DNA of 64,000 nt, from positions 15,450,006 through 15,514,005 of the forward strand of contig OX246745.1 of the NCBI GenBank assembly GCA_945910005.1. Direction: 5' to 3'. The stretch is from Isoperla grammatica (Eukaryota > Arthropoda > Insecta > Plecoptera > Perlodidae). How positions within the stretch are numbered: position 1 is the stretch's first letter; each line of letters begins with the position of its first letter. The notes beneath the pieces are model-generated. The model was given only the letters and a program-made list of their open reading frames with translations. It did not search any database and was not told the origin of the DNA. This document shows, piece after piece, positions 25,441 through 38,376 of this stretch. Both the position numbers and the translations under genes were made by a program.

Positions 25441-25963
25441 TAGACAAACCTACACGTAAAAGTCAAGAGCGTAAATTAAATGAGCATGATTATGGTTTGA
25501 TTATGTTTTCAATTATGTTTTCGAACAATAAACAAAGATAAATAAATAACAAAACATATACATGAAGAGTGAAATCTTTAGAATTTGTTCATGCAACAAA
25601 AAATGAGAGAATTACATGTGGGATGTATATGGCGTACAGATAAATTAGTTTCAATAAAAACCCGGGTTTGATAAATTGTGAGGATAGTGAAGTGACGCTT
25701 ATATTCAGGTCATGGTGCGAATGTGACCTACCTCCTGGCAATTCTGCTTTAGTGATTCATTCCCGCTATAAATAAAGGGTATACTTTGCATAATCTCTAC
25801 CAGTAAAACAAAACGTCACTTCGCTACTTATCTAGACAAATTTGACATAAATTTTAAACATTATTATAGACCTTGAATGCGTACATCAAGTCATCATTGA
25901 GTCTGTTTGGAATTAAGTGAACTCATTTAGTGAGTGATGTTTAGATATAATATAATATACCGA

Positions 25964-26025
25964 AAGAGGTGCTCAGCGGTAACATGCAATCCTCATATTC
26001 GGCAGGTCGCCGATTCATTTCCAGC
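25964..26025 (+). mobile_element. tRNA-derived SINE head
   Basis: Box A-like TGCTCAGCGGT (25970-25980) and a degenerate box B (CGATTCATTTCC, about 26010-26022) are spaced as in tRNA-derived SINEs. The following TTTTCGTTTTCCTCAGTCAC may belong to the SINE body. It lies about 300 bp from an oppositely oriented head at 26.33-26.40 kb. Confidence 0.5.
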
Positions 26026-26325
26026 CACTAGTAATTTAGCTTATATAGACTGAGGGTATTTTCGTTTTCCTCAGTCACAAGACTAATTCTGGTATTTAGT
26101 CTGACTAACAGCCCTTGCACATCCTTTCTAACAATCCAATAACCTAAATATAATAAGAGAGTCTTTAAACAACACAATACTTTATCTGTGGACGCATGAG
26201 CTGACTTAAGCAGCAGTTAAAACATTGGACACGTGACCAAAGCCTATTAAAATGATAATATCAACGTTTACTTGAAGACTGCTAGAAAATATTGAAAAAA
26301 GCTCAAGTCAGTATTGACAGCGGCT

Positions 26326-26400
26326 GGAATCGAACAGGCTATTCCCTGAATTGCAGTTAGACCACTGGCACTCCGCCATAACTATCAATCACTATCGCAT
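26326..26400 (-). mobile_element. tRNA-derived SINE head
   Basis: On the minus strand, GTGCCAGTGGTCTAACTGCA (box A region) is followed by GTTCGATTCCAGCCGCTGTC (box B, complement near 26326-26335). Spacing and the GTTCGATTCC motif are typical of a tRNA-derived pol III promoter. No complete cloverleaf can be formed. Confidence 0.55.
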
Positions 26401-27284
26401 GGATGAATGGGAATAATCCTTTTTGGTACCATAACAAAAGATTAAACTTTTACCATTTTTTGTCGAAGTTGCGGTTTTGAAATCGTTTAATAACTATTCT
26501 ATCAGTAGCGATGCAGAGTTATACACGTCACGTCAACTGTGACCATTGACTGTACGTCAAAAATAACATAGCAACGTATTAAAACATGGTGACCACCTTT
26601 ATTTGAAAATGTCTGCATTCTTCTCTTGTGGCAGCGTTTTCAAATACAGGTATCGGAATTTCAATACAAACTTAATTAAGGGATGGAATGTACATTATTA
26701 TCTCTGCACAGAGATGTATTATTTTCTATCAAATCTAGGTACAGGTTATGATATTTAATTTACTAGTACAATTTACAAGCAGGTATTATTTATTATACAA
26801 TTAATTACAAACTATAAACTATTTTGTAATTTAAAACTGTAGGGTTTTTTAAAATAAAAAAATAAAAGAATGTTTGTTAGAGAAATATAAAGTATTTAAT
26901 ATCGTGTCCTACAACCCAGGCAATATTGCAGCAAGATAAGATACCCATTCCACTTTAAAAAAAAAAACGGTAATATTTTTATTATATTTGTTATATTATT
27001 AACCTGTAAGGTGGTTTATTAAATCGTTAGTATTCATTTTGTAGAATGCAAGTTTAATTACAGTAAAAGCTATTTTTATTAGTTCAATATAAACAAACAT
27101 TTTCAATTATGTATGGGCAGAATTGTGCCTCAGAATAAAAGATTCGAAAACAAATTATGGTCCCGAATAGATTATTAGGTAGAAGAGCTAGAGTAACCAT
27201 TTGAAGTTGATCAAAGGACATCCTTTGTGTAAAGTAGTAGTTCTATATCCTAATAAATACAAGTAGAATAGTATCCGTCGTCGT

Positions 27285-27407
27285 AGTTGTAGTAGTAGTT
27301 TATTTATTTTATTTATTTGTTTATACTTTATTTAGCATGATTGCTACTGTGTTACAGCACTGGTACATTGTTACAATTTATTTTCAGTTTTACAGTTACT
27401 AATATAA
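27285..27407 (-). mobile_element. LINE 3' untranslated tail
   Basis: Directly downstream (minus strand) of the reverse-transcriptase stop codon lies about 120 bp ending in repeated AATAAATAAATAA and then CTACTAC-type units near 27285. This is a usual layout for the 3' end of a non-LTR retrotransposon with a simple-repeat tail. Confidence 0.65.
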
Positions 27408-27566
27408 TTATAACTCAATCCTACTTTTCACAATCCAGTCTTTACATAACCTCTTAAAATTATATGTGTCCTTTGCTTCTCTTATTTCTTTGGGCAGTTT
27501 ATTAAATTCACTAATACCCATATTGAACACTGACCTTTGGTACTTCTTAGAGTTACACACTCTTAC
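27408..27566 (-). pseudogene. C-terminal end of a LINE reverse transcriptase (fragment)
   Basis: A minus-strand frame of 52 residues plus stop includes YQRSVFNMG, EFNKLPKEIREAK, YNFKRLCKDWIV and a terminal RIEL. The pattern F-N-x-L-P-x-x-I-R followed by F-K-x-x-(L/C)-K-x-(W/L) is characteristic of the extreme C-terminus of Jockey/CR1-like LINE ORF2 proteins. In those proteins it follows the reverse-transcriptase domain. The catalytic domain itself is missing: upstream the frame meets a stop at 27567-27569 and then a long (TAC)n run. It is therefore a 5'-truncated, dead copy. A 3' tail follows at 27285-27407. The clade assignment is inference. Confidence 0.75.
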
Positions 27567-27577
27567 TTACTCACTCT

Positions 27578-27870
<293 letters not shown>

Positions 27871-28142
27871 AGTCGTCTTATTCGTAACACGATTCAAATC
27901 ACTAGTTTGTATGAATATAAATGCCAGGTTTGTTCACTCTTTCTATATATGCAACGTTAAGACAAGTATTCATTAAAAGAAATAATAATATCAACACCCA
28001 ACAATAGTAATAATGAAAACATTAAGTATAATTACGATAATAATAGAAAATAAAAAACTTTATAGTATAAACACCTATCAAATATCAAATCAAGTATCAA
28101 ATTTATGTATATAATATATAAATATTATAATATAATTATTAT

Positions 28143-28161
28143 TATATATATATATATATAT
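28143..28161. repeat. (TA)n microsatellite
   Basis: Short alternating AT run in a wider AT-only stretch (28100-28165). Confidence 0.85.
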
Positions 28162-31042
28162 TTGTCTATGCTATCACTCAGCAGATGGGTTTTAAACAGC
28201 TCTATAGCTCTATTTCCTATTTTCTCTCAGTCTTTAATTTATTTATATGCAAAAATTCACATCCAGGTTTTGTTCCTTCTATTCAAACTGGCTCTGCCCC
28301 TGCCTTCTACTATTTTTCATTCCACTTGCGTAAACACTGTTGAAATTATGTTTAATATTAACACCATTATTGAAAGTAGTAGACATTAATCATTGTGTTT
28401 CTGTCGTATGAGTAACAAAACAACTTTCTAGTTTACGAGAGCCGCGTTAACTTTATATAATTATCATGATAGGAGCAGTTTACATAGTTATAATTATAGT
28501 TGATTGTTCGCCGTCGCGTGAATGGTGAAACAACGAGTTGGATTTACCCGAGGAGGTAATAAATAACAATGAAGTGCGTTTTCAATTTAAAGCAGCAATA
28601 TACATATCGATCAAACAGCATGCGGTGCTTTAATGACATATCTATCAGAAACATCCTCCATTTTAAGGGTAATTACCAAAAATCCAACATTTGCTACAAA
28701 ACAACAGTCGAAGATTTCGTTGTTTTTTTTCAAAATTAATCGCATAAAACAATGTGTGCTAAAGCAGTGTTTAATAAATATGAACATTCAAACTTTCATC
28801 TTGCAGCGGGCAGGTAGTTTTCCGTAACACGAATGTGGAACGTAATATTGAGGGTGTCTCAAATGTGTATTTGTTTCATAATTTTCAAACATGGCAAATA
28901 TACCCCATTTAAGGTTTACACTTTACAAGTCTCGGTTAATGGACATCTTAAACATCGAAAACAGAGGCGGAAATAGCCTTGATAACGCTGATCACTTACA
29001 CGATGTAATGTTATCTGTGCTAGCTGAACCGATTTCAATTTAATTATCACCTAATTTACGTAACTTCTTAATGGATGGGAAAAGGTAGTAAAACGTAAAA
29101 ACCCCAATGTATTTTGCAGTTGCAAATTGAAATATCTCCAGTCATGATTGATAATTTTTATTTTTACTGTAGTATCTAAATTGATTTCCAATATACCGTA
29201 GTTAAGTTACTTTGTAGTTGATTTAGTGGAGGGTAGTGATATTCTCCCACATGTAATTATTCTTGATTTTTGACCCCATTATTGGTGACACATTTCCAAT
29301 ATCCCTTTATCATGAAACTATCATATTTTACCTCTTCTTACACCATCTCAAAGTTAACAAAGGGTTATCTAAACCTCATTTACATTATAATTAACGCTCA
29401 TCTCTCTATAGTTAACTGATGACTTTATCTTAATTAATTTAAGAACATGTATGTTTTGTTTTTAACAATTTACATTCTGTTAAACTAGCTACGTTTTGTG
29501 TCAAATCATCATACAAACACACTCATTCGCTCATTCTTAAACTACATGTGTCCTTGTTTTTATTGGAACTGAGACGGAACTTCCCTCAGTATATTTTACC
29601 ACGTTTTGAGTCAAACCAAACAGTTTTTCCTCTAGTAAAATTTTAAAATTTCCTTTATGTAAATGATAGTATTTCTATCATTCTGCTGTATAGATTTGAA
29701 CTCATATATCTGACAACTGTGCATGGGAGCTGCTACACAGTCCGTATTTTCTGCATACGGATTAAATTATCGTTGAGCCTCGTCTGCAGAGTCCAATTGA
29801 ATTCTCCTCACGAACCGCCACGCTGGCATACATGCCCGTCACTTAACACAGTAACATTATTAAAATTTAATCGGGAGCATATTCGTGTCGCGTCAATTCC
29901 GGTTAGATGAGGCCCAGGTTTTGGTAATGGATCTGGCGGGCGAGTTGTCATTCATTAATTGTTAAGTAACCAATATACATTTTGTAATACAACTTTTTAA
30001 TTGCCAAGGGCTATGTTTTGTGTTATCAATTGAATTTTAGACTTTTGAAATGGAATTATATTTATTCTAATGTAGGCCTACAGCTTACTTCATAGTTCCA
30101 TGAACGGTTTGGAAAGACAATTTACAAACAGAATGTCACAAACCGATATGTGTGTATGAGGGATACTTAGAATTTAGAGACCAGAAATAAAAATTGTGCA
30201 TAATGCTATTAAAGTACTGTACTACAGGACATACACATATAGGAATAGGACATACACTCCTGTTTCACTAACCTTATATTTGCTATAAAAGTTCATTATA
30301 AAGCATTTTTTTTTTTCTGAAAAGGTATGCCGGATTGTATTAGCTAATTTTGTTTTGCAAGATTAATGGTTTTCGTTCCAAAATTGTAATTTATCTTCAA
30401 TACTGTGACACTATAAAGAAGAAAATAATATCCTATCTCAACAATACCAACAGTTAAACCTTTGTCTAACGGTTTTAATTTTCGAAATTAACATTTTATG
30501 GTTAGTAAGGTGCATGAATTTAAACCAGCCGGCATAAAAACAGACACGATGGAATTTTTAATGTGCGAACGACTCTCGTAAAAAACTATACTTCTTTTTA
30601 ATCTGAGCAATGTAGAAACACATAAAATTTCATAATTTCGTAACATTTCGCACAAACTTTTATGATACTCTCCCATCCTTAACAATACTGTACTACTACT
30701 TTGCTGAAGAGATGTCAGTTTAAAAACTGAGGTAGGTAGTAAAAAACAAATTATCCAGTACATATCCATAGAAATACAAATACCTAACTATTATTGAGAG
30801 TTTTCTTGGTTACAGATTAACATTAATGTAAACGACATAATTTTTAACAGGTTGTTGCAATGTGTAGATCTAAAAGTTGTAGCGCAAACTTTTCTCAAGT
30901 TTTTGGCATCTGTTTATTCTTTTGACCTACTGGAGGAACTTAGTTCCTGTGATATGGTGAGAAGTATGTAAGCATTAGCAAGGAAGCATATCTTCTCTAC
31001 GTCCCTTGGAGTCAACAGTTTAACGCAGTTCAAATATCGAGA
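28162..31042. other. No recognised gene
   Basis: AT-rich sequence. A minus-strand stretch near 28160-28250 reads AIELFKTHLLSDSID in one frame, which faintly resembles a LINE C-terminus, but it is frame-broken and short. A 93-codon minus frame at 30488-30769 has no recognisable motif. Confidence 0.3.
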
Positions 31043-31468
31043 TTGGGCTTTACACCCAAATACAAATACACACGACGCAAAATAAAGGAACACGAGGCAG
31101 CATCAATAGTAACTTCTTTATACTATTGCAGAGGTCATAACTTCTTTAAACTTACTCTTTTTTGGTTCTTTGCTCGTCCACGGTTAATAAAAGAAACTAT
31201 TATAAACGATATTTTATTTCACAGTACAAATGAGTTTGATGAATATAATATTTGCTGGAAGATCAAATTTAGTGTTCAATTTTGTATTAAAAAGGTAAAA
31301 CCTAGATCCAAGTATAATTTATTTTGCGAATATTTGTGCAGAATTTTTGTGTTACTGACTGTACCGTATTCTGGCTTTGATTGTTATGTTCGTATGAAAC
31401 AACTTTTTAAAGGATATACATTTACATTTTTTCGTAGCTTACACTATCGTTGTGTACAAACATTGTAA
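31043..31468 (+). CDS. Unrecognised 141-codon open frame
   Basis: This is the longest open frame in the window not built from simple repeats. The predicted product is basic, rich in Phe, Lys, Tyr and Cys, and has a hydrophobic segment around residues 46-55 (LTLFWFFARP). I see no conserved domain, no signal peptide and no membrane topology that makes sense. A frame of this length is expected by chance only about once or less in 64 kb at this composition, so it deserves a check. It is equally likely to be spurious. No upstream promoter or poly(A) signal distinguishes it. Confidence 0.15.
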   Translation: MGFTPKYKYTRRKIKEHEAASIVTSLYYCRGHNFFKLTLFWFFARPRLIKETIINDILFHSTNEFDEYNICWKIKFSVQFCIKKVKPRSKYNLFCEYLCRIFVLLTVPYSGFDCYVRMKQLFKGYTFTFFRSLHYRCVQTL

Positions 31469-31602
31469 CAAAGTAAATGCAATGGGTTAGGTTCCTAAGT
31501 GTGCGAACAATGTAAACTGTAATTATTAAATTTGTATTTCTAAATTGTATTTATTATTTTATATTAAATGAAATACACAACTATTGTAGGTTTTAAATTA
31601 TA

Positions 31603-31842
31603 GGAAAATATTTGCATCAAAACGGATATGTAATCGTACCAGACCAGTATCTTGAAATGCAACAGAAATATCTTGTGCTGCTTCTATCTATGAGAAACTG
31701 TATGCAAGAACATTTCATCCATCAGTGGATGCATCTAGATAAGAGATTGCACTCCAGTACATTTACATTCAACCCACAAAGGGAAGGAAGAAGGCCTTTA
31801 TGCACTGGGGGAAGGGTTATGGGTCTCCGGCTAATAGTGTAA
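31603..31842 (+). CDS. Weak candidate exon after a splice-acceptor-like site
   Basis: The sequence TTTTAAATTATAG at 31590-31602 resembles a 3' splice site. After it, one frame reads GKYLHQNGYVIVPDQYLEMQ and stays open to a stop at about 31842 (80 codons). The mixed composition is more protein-like than most frames here. It lies 135 bp after the 141-codon frame on the same strand. No domain is recognised and no donor is needed if it is terminal. Confidence 0.15.
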   Translation, partial: GKYLHQNGYVIVPDQYLEMQQKYLVLLLSMRNCMQEHFIHQWMHLDKRLHSSTFTFNPQREGRRPLCTGGRVMGLRLIV

Positions 31843-32880
31843 CAACTTCCCTTCTTGCATCTCTTTGATGAAAGAAGTAGGGGACCATCTTGTAAACAAA
31901 AATATAACTCTTAGCCAGATTGTACAGCGTAGCGTTTTAAGGGCAACATGAATTTCAAATAGTAGCTCTTTAAAATATTACAAATAAAGCAGATTTCTCG
32001 TGATAAATCTTAAGTTTTATCTTCAAAAACATGTTTATTTACGCCAAAACTTCCACTAAAACGTTCTTATAACAATATTTATCTTTCAACTTAAACCACC
32101 GGGTCCCTTCCCCGACCCACTTTCGTTTATGTCAATCCAGATGATGCGAAGTTCATTCATACATTCACAGGTACAGGTAAACTCACTTTCGCGGTCGCAT
32201 TGGCTCTTAAAATCTGCATGAGGCATTTGGGATTGGGCATTGGGCACGTTTATTGGTATGTTGCCGTTGCCCGGTGCTCAGCCTTACTGGCATAGTTGTC
32301 ACACACTAAATGGGGCATTAGTTACGGCCAATCCAGACATGTCTTGCTGGAATTAAGATTTAGATTATTATGGGTCAGTTGTATGGACAGGTTTCAAGGA
32401 ACTGAAAAGAAATGAACAAAAATTAAATGTATCCATTTACGGGCGTACTGGCATTTTAATATTCGCATTCCGCCTTAAAGTTACAAATAAAACAATTGTT
32501 TTCTTAACCCTAATTTTTTACCAAACTTAATCAACGTTTCGTTAATGTATTAAAGAAGTATCGTGACTTCCTGTTGATTATTTTACCAGTTGTGATTTTT
32601 TTAATGACCCAAATTTTAATGTATTTTTGAAGTACTAATATGGTAAGTAAACACAGATAATACTCATTTAAAATGTGTAAGCATAATAGTACAATATTTT
32701 TGTGTGTAACTCCGTTTACCAATTCTGATTTGAGTACATAGAATGTGAGATGAACTTAAAATATTAAGCCGTTGCACATGTTCAAAAATAGCTACTAGAT
32801 CGCATGAGGCGCGAGAGTAGTTTGGTGACTGGTGGCGCTCTGTGGTTCTTTGTGTAACTGTTTTAACTGTAACCTTAGTT

Positions 32881-32910
32881 TTGGGGGTTTGGGGTTTGGG
32901 GTTTTTGGGG
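32881..32910. repeat. (TTTGGGG)n short G-rich repeat
   Basis: Four G blocks of four or five separated by T runs (GGGGGTTTGGGGTTTGGGG and on). It has quadruplex potential. It is only 30 bp long, so it is not a telomere array. Confidence 0.85.
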
Positions 32911-33910
32911 CTGACGGCAGCGCAGCTAGTGAGAAAACTTGTCCGTCCTGGCGCTAGATTAGCCTTACGTCCATGCTCAACTCAACAGTGAAGCACTGTC
33001 TACTAATACACGAATAAAACTTGAAATAGTGCAGCTTATTTGCGAGGCCCACCGCAATGGAGGACATTGTTGTATACGATCATTTATTAAAGTATCTAGT
33101 AAAGATGCTTTGGCCCAAGAGGATCTAGATACAGGGAACCATACAATATAGTAGTTCGAAAAGTACACTACAGCATCATGATCTCACAATAGTTCAGAAT
33201 AGTCTAATCCAGTGTATCAAATTTCAAAGAGTATTTGCATATCAGACAATGTTCACACTTGCATCACAAAATGTGATATAGTTCATCCGATACGCTAACT
33301 TTAGCAGACTCCGCCGAGTTATATTATATAGTGACCATCATTTTCAAAACATATTGCCACACTCATGTATATAATATATAAATATCCAACTTTGTACGGC
33401 AAAAAGGTCACTTAGCATAGAGTGGCTTACTTTGTCCTACTCTACTTTGAGCAATTTGGGATTCGAGCAGTTAATTTCCTCCCTAGAGACAATTGCTCCT
33501 CGAAATTACCGTTACGGTCTCGTTCTTCAAATAGTTTTTGGGAGATGTATTTGAAATTTAAGTCTATCGTTCTCACCAATTTCACTGTATGTCCATTCTA
33601 GCATCACTAAACCCCGTTAAACATTTTGACTTTAGATCTTTCAACATAAGTCAACTGTTATTTCTAATTCGAATTACTTTAAATTAATTATTCACAAGGA
33701 AAATGGATTGCTATCATTTGTCAGCCTTTGACTGATCATCCAACCAAAACATCACTTAAACTATGCCTTGTAGACAAAGGATTAAGGAAACGTGTAGTAC
33801 GGTGTAATTAATAGGGAAGTAACCGAGATAATCGGATTAAAGGATAAGGATGCATATTGCAGTTGGGCTCAGATCAAAGATGGCTATTTAGAGCGTACTA
33901 ACTTGTGAAG

Positions 33911-33968
33911 ATGGCGCTGAAGAGTTACTTATACGCTCAGCACGCTTCAAAGCCGCTTTACTCGTTAG
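33911..33968 (+). CDS. Weak candidate short first coding exon
   Basis: GAAGATGGCGCTG at 33907-33919 matches the start-site context (AAGATGGCG) seen at many short-5'UTR housekeeping genes. The frame reads MALKSYLYAQHASKPLYSL and reaches a donor-like AG|GTATAA (GT at 33969) after 58 bases. No downstream exon could be linked to it and no promoter motif is certain. The match may be chance. Confidence 0.12.
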
Positions 33969-35377
33969 GTATAATAATAATGAATAATAATACGAAACAT
34001 GCAAACCAACTTTCTAAATATAACTACCAATTCAAGTTTAATATATGTTTCTGAATATTTTTTTTTCTCTTTTAAATATTATCTTTTTTTAACTAGTATT
34101 TGTTTTAAACTAAGATAAGAATTTGAAATCTTTAACTTTTTCTCCACTTCTCGTTCATTATTTTTCCGGAGAAGTTTTCAAATTGATTTGCGTCCTTGTG
34201 TTGTTCGTTCAAACCTTATTAGTATAGTCATAACGAGAATATCAACATTTTCATGTCAGGATAGGGAAAGGGAAAGGGACAATTCAATACAAACAAACTT
34301 TACTTACAGCAAACAATTAAAAGGTTTAGGCTCTATAATCGAATCAATTGGGATGAAATCATGTTCAACGTACCAGTAAATAAGACCAAGCTTAGTCAGT
34401 TTATCTTTGTTATATTATAATTAATTAAACATGAACGAACTGAATGCGTTAAAAGTTTGTTTACAGGGCTTCATCGTCCTAAAGTGTTCCGTGTAAAAAA
34501 TAGCAATTATAAAGTAAATTGTATACCTGCGCTGCTTTTCTGTGCGTATTTTAAGTGGTTCGTGCTGGAATTGAACGTTATATTTGAATTTGTTTTGGCA
34601 TTTTGCTTTTTTGCTTTTGGTTACACCAAAAACGAAAAACTAACTTGTATCCCTTGCGAAGTTAATGGTTCAGTATTTGGCATTCGACTCCGTAGCTGTC
34701 GGATAACTTTATTCGCCGAGAGAAAAATCCAATGTAAATAAATCTCTATACGTCTAGATGAGTAGCTTTCAGTTCACATGGATGACGTTTATAACGTACG
34801 CGTTGAAATTCATATTAACACTAGACGAAACTGGCGCTTACTAACATCCACTGCTTTAATTAAATTCTCTGAGTGTTTGTTTTTTATATTGAGCTACACA
34901 ACAGGTGATATAAAACTGGTCGTACACTTTGGCGGCCGGAGCTTTGATTAAAACTTTGTTGCTTTTGAACCGAAAATTTCTACCCTAAAACATATCTTAT
35001 ATCCCATCAATAACGTTTCTAATCTCAAAAAGTGATTTCTTGTTTTATAAAATGAAATCACTTTTGTTCTGTGTCACTGCATTCAGATTCCCTTCCATCT
35101 ACTTAATGCGTAGCGTACACTCAGATAGTAATAACGCAAAAGTGCGATACTTCTCTACAGAGACTTCCATTCTGTGATACCACTGAGACTACTTGAGTTG
35201 TGTTGGTTCGATGGGATGCAAAGCAATGGTGTAGAAACTGTATTTCAGCTTCGTGAGTCGATATCCTTGAATAAACTAACACATTTGCTCCAATCGACGG
35301 CCTTGGTTTTGTGCTTCGTTGTAACGGGCCACGCACTCAACACAGATTGTTTCGAACGAGCTTCAACGATGATGATG

Positions 35378-35656
35378 TAATCGAGATTCAAACAAAGAAT
35401 GGAGGTTTTGGACAAAATCATCACCCTTAGTTTTAGTAGCTGAACTGAAGGATATAAAAGATGATTTTAAAAATATTTATCCAAACATGAAAAGTACTTT
35501 TAATGTAATGAGTGCAAAATTACTATCTATCATTGAAAGAATAATCGAGATTCAAACAAATTGAATGGACGTTTTGGAAAAAATCATCGCTTTTAGTTTT
35601 AGAAGCTGAACTGAAGGATAATGTAACTGAGTGCAAAATCACCATCTGTCATTGAG
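35378..35656. repeat. Two-copy tandem duplication, 164-bp spacing
   Basis: Blocks TAATCGAGATTCAAACAAA, AAATCATC(A/G)C, TTAGTTTTAG(T/A)AGCTGAACT and GAAGGATA recur at 35378 and 35542 in the same order. The second copy lacks about 50 bp present in the first. The shared GAGTGCAAAAT...CATTGA then reappears in both. Confidence 0.85.
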
Positions 35657-35807
35657 CTATTCACAGTCATTGAACGTCATTTAACTGTCATATTACGGTG
35701 AAACTGAGATATCATTGACAGTAATTGTACTGTCATATTAAGGTGAAACTGAGATACATATAATACACATTAAGGTGAAATAAATTTTGCTGTATCCCTT
35801 GTTTTGA

Positions 35808-35957
35808 GGCTATAAAAGTTTGATTGACACTGCTGAAGCATCCAAAAACCAGCCACGTTGGCTGTCCACGAGAAATTGGAACCGAGATACTTTCCTGACA
35901 GTTTTGTATTCGATTATGGAGGAAACAAATGCAAACGTTTTTAACGAGCTCAGCTGA
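35808..35957 (+). CDS. Weak candidate terminal exon
   Basis: A pyrimidine-rich stretch ending TTGTTTTGAG (to 35807) could be a 3' splice site. After it a frame reads SLIDTAEASKNQPRWLSTRN and continues through WNRDTFLTVLYSIMEE to a stop codon at about 35957, near 50 codons. The composition is unusually protein-like (Trp, Asp, Asn, Glu balance) for this AT-rich region. No domain is recognised. The minus strand is also open here, which weakens the case. Confidence 0.18.
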   Translation, partial: GYKSLIDTAEASKNQPRWLSTRNWNRDTFLTVLYSIMEETNANVFNELS

Positions 35958-36761
35958 AATAACTGCAATAGATGCCAAAGAATATCAGACGCCTGTCATG
36001 ATCCCCCGCTTATAATCAAACATTTGGTGATTTATTTATTTTGGCATCTATCCAAATGTATCCCATTCTTTTTATTAATGGTCAACTACTCCATTAAATT
36101 GTTTGAAAACTGTAACTTCGCTTTGTCTAAAGCGCCGACAATGGGACCTATGGGGCACTTTCAAGAAAGAAAGGGTCATAGCAAGCTGTATTTTAGTGCG
36201 CCGTTTTAGCTGCCTTTTTAGAATAGATAAACTTACACGTATTTTGTCTGGACGCGAATAATAACATTCCTATAAAGTAGTACAGATAAAATCATTGTTC
36301 AACTCAAAGAAGTTTATAAATCTTGGTTTCAGAGTTTTCTTATATCTTACTGTTTCAGTTTGTATTTATATTTTGTATGTGATGATAATAAAACATGCAA
36401 AACGGAATGTGTTGTTTTCATTAGTGAAAAGCTTCTCACATTCTGTTCTGACATTCGAGTTACGTACTATATCGTTCTGGTCATTGGTCTTCGCGGGGGT
36501 GAAGGGCTTCTAGTTTACCGTTATTTCGAAATGTACTAGAAACATGGTTTGAAGCAATTTCAACAGAGTTGACATAATACCTCTAACCCTCTTCTCCGCG
36601 CTAATATTGAGCATTATATGGAGTAATTATAACCACCTGTAGATACATGAATATATCTCCTATATTTCTATCCCTGTTGTTAATTGATTCACTTTTTATA
36701 AACGGATTTAAACACATATGCGCTAAAATGCATGATGTGTACATTTTTGTCTATAATTTCT

Positions 36762-37233
36762 AGGGCTGCCCAACGATATCGATAAATCGATACGATATCG
36801 ATAATAGAAAAATAATTCGATATCGATATAGAAATAATATATCGTACGTTTCGCGATATCGATCAAGTGTCAACTATCGTAAAAGAAAAGTTTGCCGGTG
36901 TTGTGCTTCTGCATCTTTGCGATACATACACTGCAACATTCGCGTTGGCACCTACTCGCCTTTCATCGCGCGGTCTCGCCTTTGTGTTCGCGTTCCACCC
37001 GCCGTCCGCCAGTAACCACCCCCCCCCCCCTCGCAAGCCCCACTAACGTGTAACGTGAGCCGTGAAAACATTTCGACGTTAAATTATTCACATTAAATTG
37101 TTTATAATAAATGGTCTCTGGCTGGTTTGAAAAAAAAAATGACGGTATCTTTAAAAAAACTCGATATCGCGATACGATATCGATAATTACATCCGCGATA
37201 TCGATATGCATTTTTTTATCGTTGGGCAGCCCT
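36762..37233. mobile_element. hAT-like MITE with CGATATCGATA subterminal repeats
   Basis: Terminal inverted repeats AGGGCTGCCCAACGAT (left) and ATCGTTGGGCAGCCCT (right) bound 472 bp. The flanks TAATTTCT and TAATTTCA are an 8-bp target duplication with one mismatch, which fits hAT elements. Just inside both ends are several copies of CGATATCGATA, likely transposase-binding repeats by analogy with hAT subterminal motifs. The interior is GC-richer and holds a 12-base C run (37019-37030). There is no transposase ORF, so it is non-autonomous. Confidence 0.9.
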
Positions 37234-38376
37234 TAATTTCATGTATGTACTTTTTCTTTTAACAGGAATTCTTGAGAAACATTGTTTTACTTTCGAACTT
37301 AAAAATCTATTTTGATGTAGTAAAAAAATAATCTGAGGGTAAAAATGAGGGAAACAATTATTTTGGAAGTTCCTCTCCTTTGGAAAAATAAAAAGGACTA
37401 CTAGAAAATTTTACATGAATGTAGCAACTCAAATAAGCTATATGTACGATGCAAAAGCAAAAAAAAAATACAGAAAATAAAACCCATTGCTATTGGTCAT
37501 AATTAAAGAAGAAATAATAAGGTATAACACTATAGTGTAAAGACGGATTGACAGGATATTTGTTTAGTTCGCCTGTGTTTATAACATGGTAGGGTGAATA
37601 TAAAGTGTATTTAAAAAGTTTGTATTTCCGGACACAGCTTGACGTCTTCGATATCATACATATTGCTGCCTATACCTTTGATGGATTGTTTAGTAGTAAT
37701 CAATCTCATGTTCCAAGCCGGATGACTGTGTTTTAACGCACGAGTAGAACAATTTCACGCAAGGATTCCGGCAATAAATCTTGTGACGCTGTGAACTAGT
37801 TGAGAAAGTGTAATTAAGTGGCCACGTACCTACAGTACCAGCTAAAACATTGATAGGTATGCGTGCAATGATCGTTCAGACGAGAGAGGATGTAAATTAT
37901 GCGTGAATGGCTAAGTGTACGTCTAGTGAGTGGCTCATTCTTCAGACTATTTTGCAAGAAGATAATGTTCACTGTTGACTCTATAGTAAAATTATTCTTG
38001 AACTGTTTTTTGTTTATATATATAAATTCATTAAATTTATGTACGACCTTCCGAAATTATATAAAATGAAATATATTATCAGTTGTGGTATTGTAAATCT
38101 TGTGGGTATTTATTAGTTTATAACATTTTTAACGACATTTACGATTAGGTTATGTCTGAGTCGTGAAATCACACGGTGACAGGCAAGAGATAACGCAATG
38201 TTGATCTGAGGGGAGGTAATGACTTAATGTGAATCAAAACTAAATCCAGGTAGGTACATACATAGCGCCCACCACATTTCAAGAAACTGTCTGAATATTC
38301 TTCTTTGTGAATTACTCGAATTCCCCCTCTTTCTTCTCATATATTTCCTTTTGTTTGTGGTCCCACCACTTCCAAG

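Noticed and set aside
28160..28260. Second LINE C-terminus on the minus strand (AIELFKTHLLSDSID)
   Set aside because: The match is short, broken by stops upstream, and lacks the F-N-x-L-P motif.
32881..32910. Telomere repeat (TTTGGGG)
   Set aside because: It is only about 30 bp and imperfect, with no array and no subtelomeric context.
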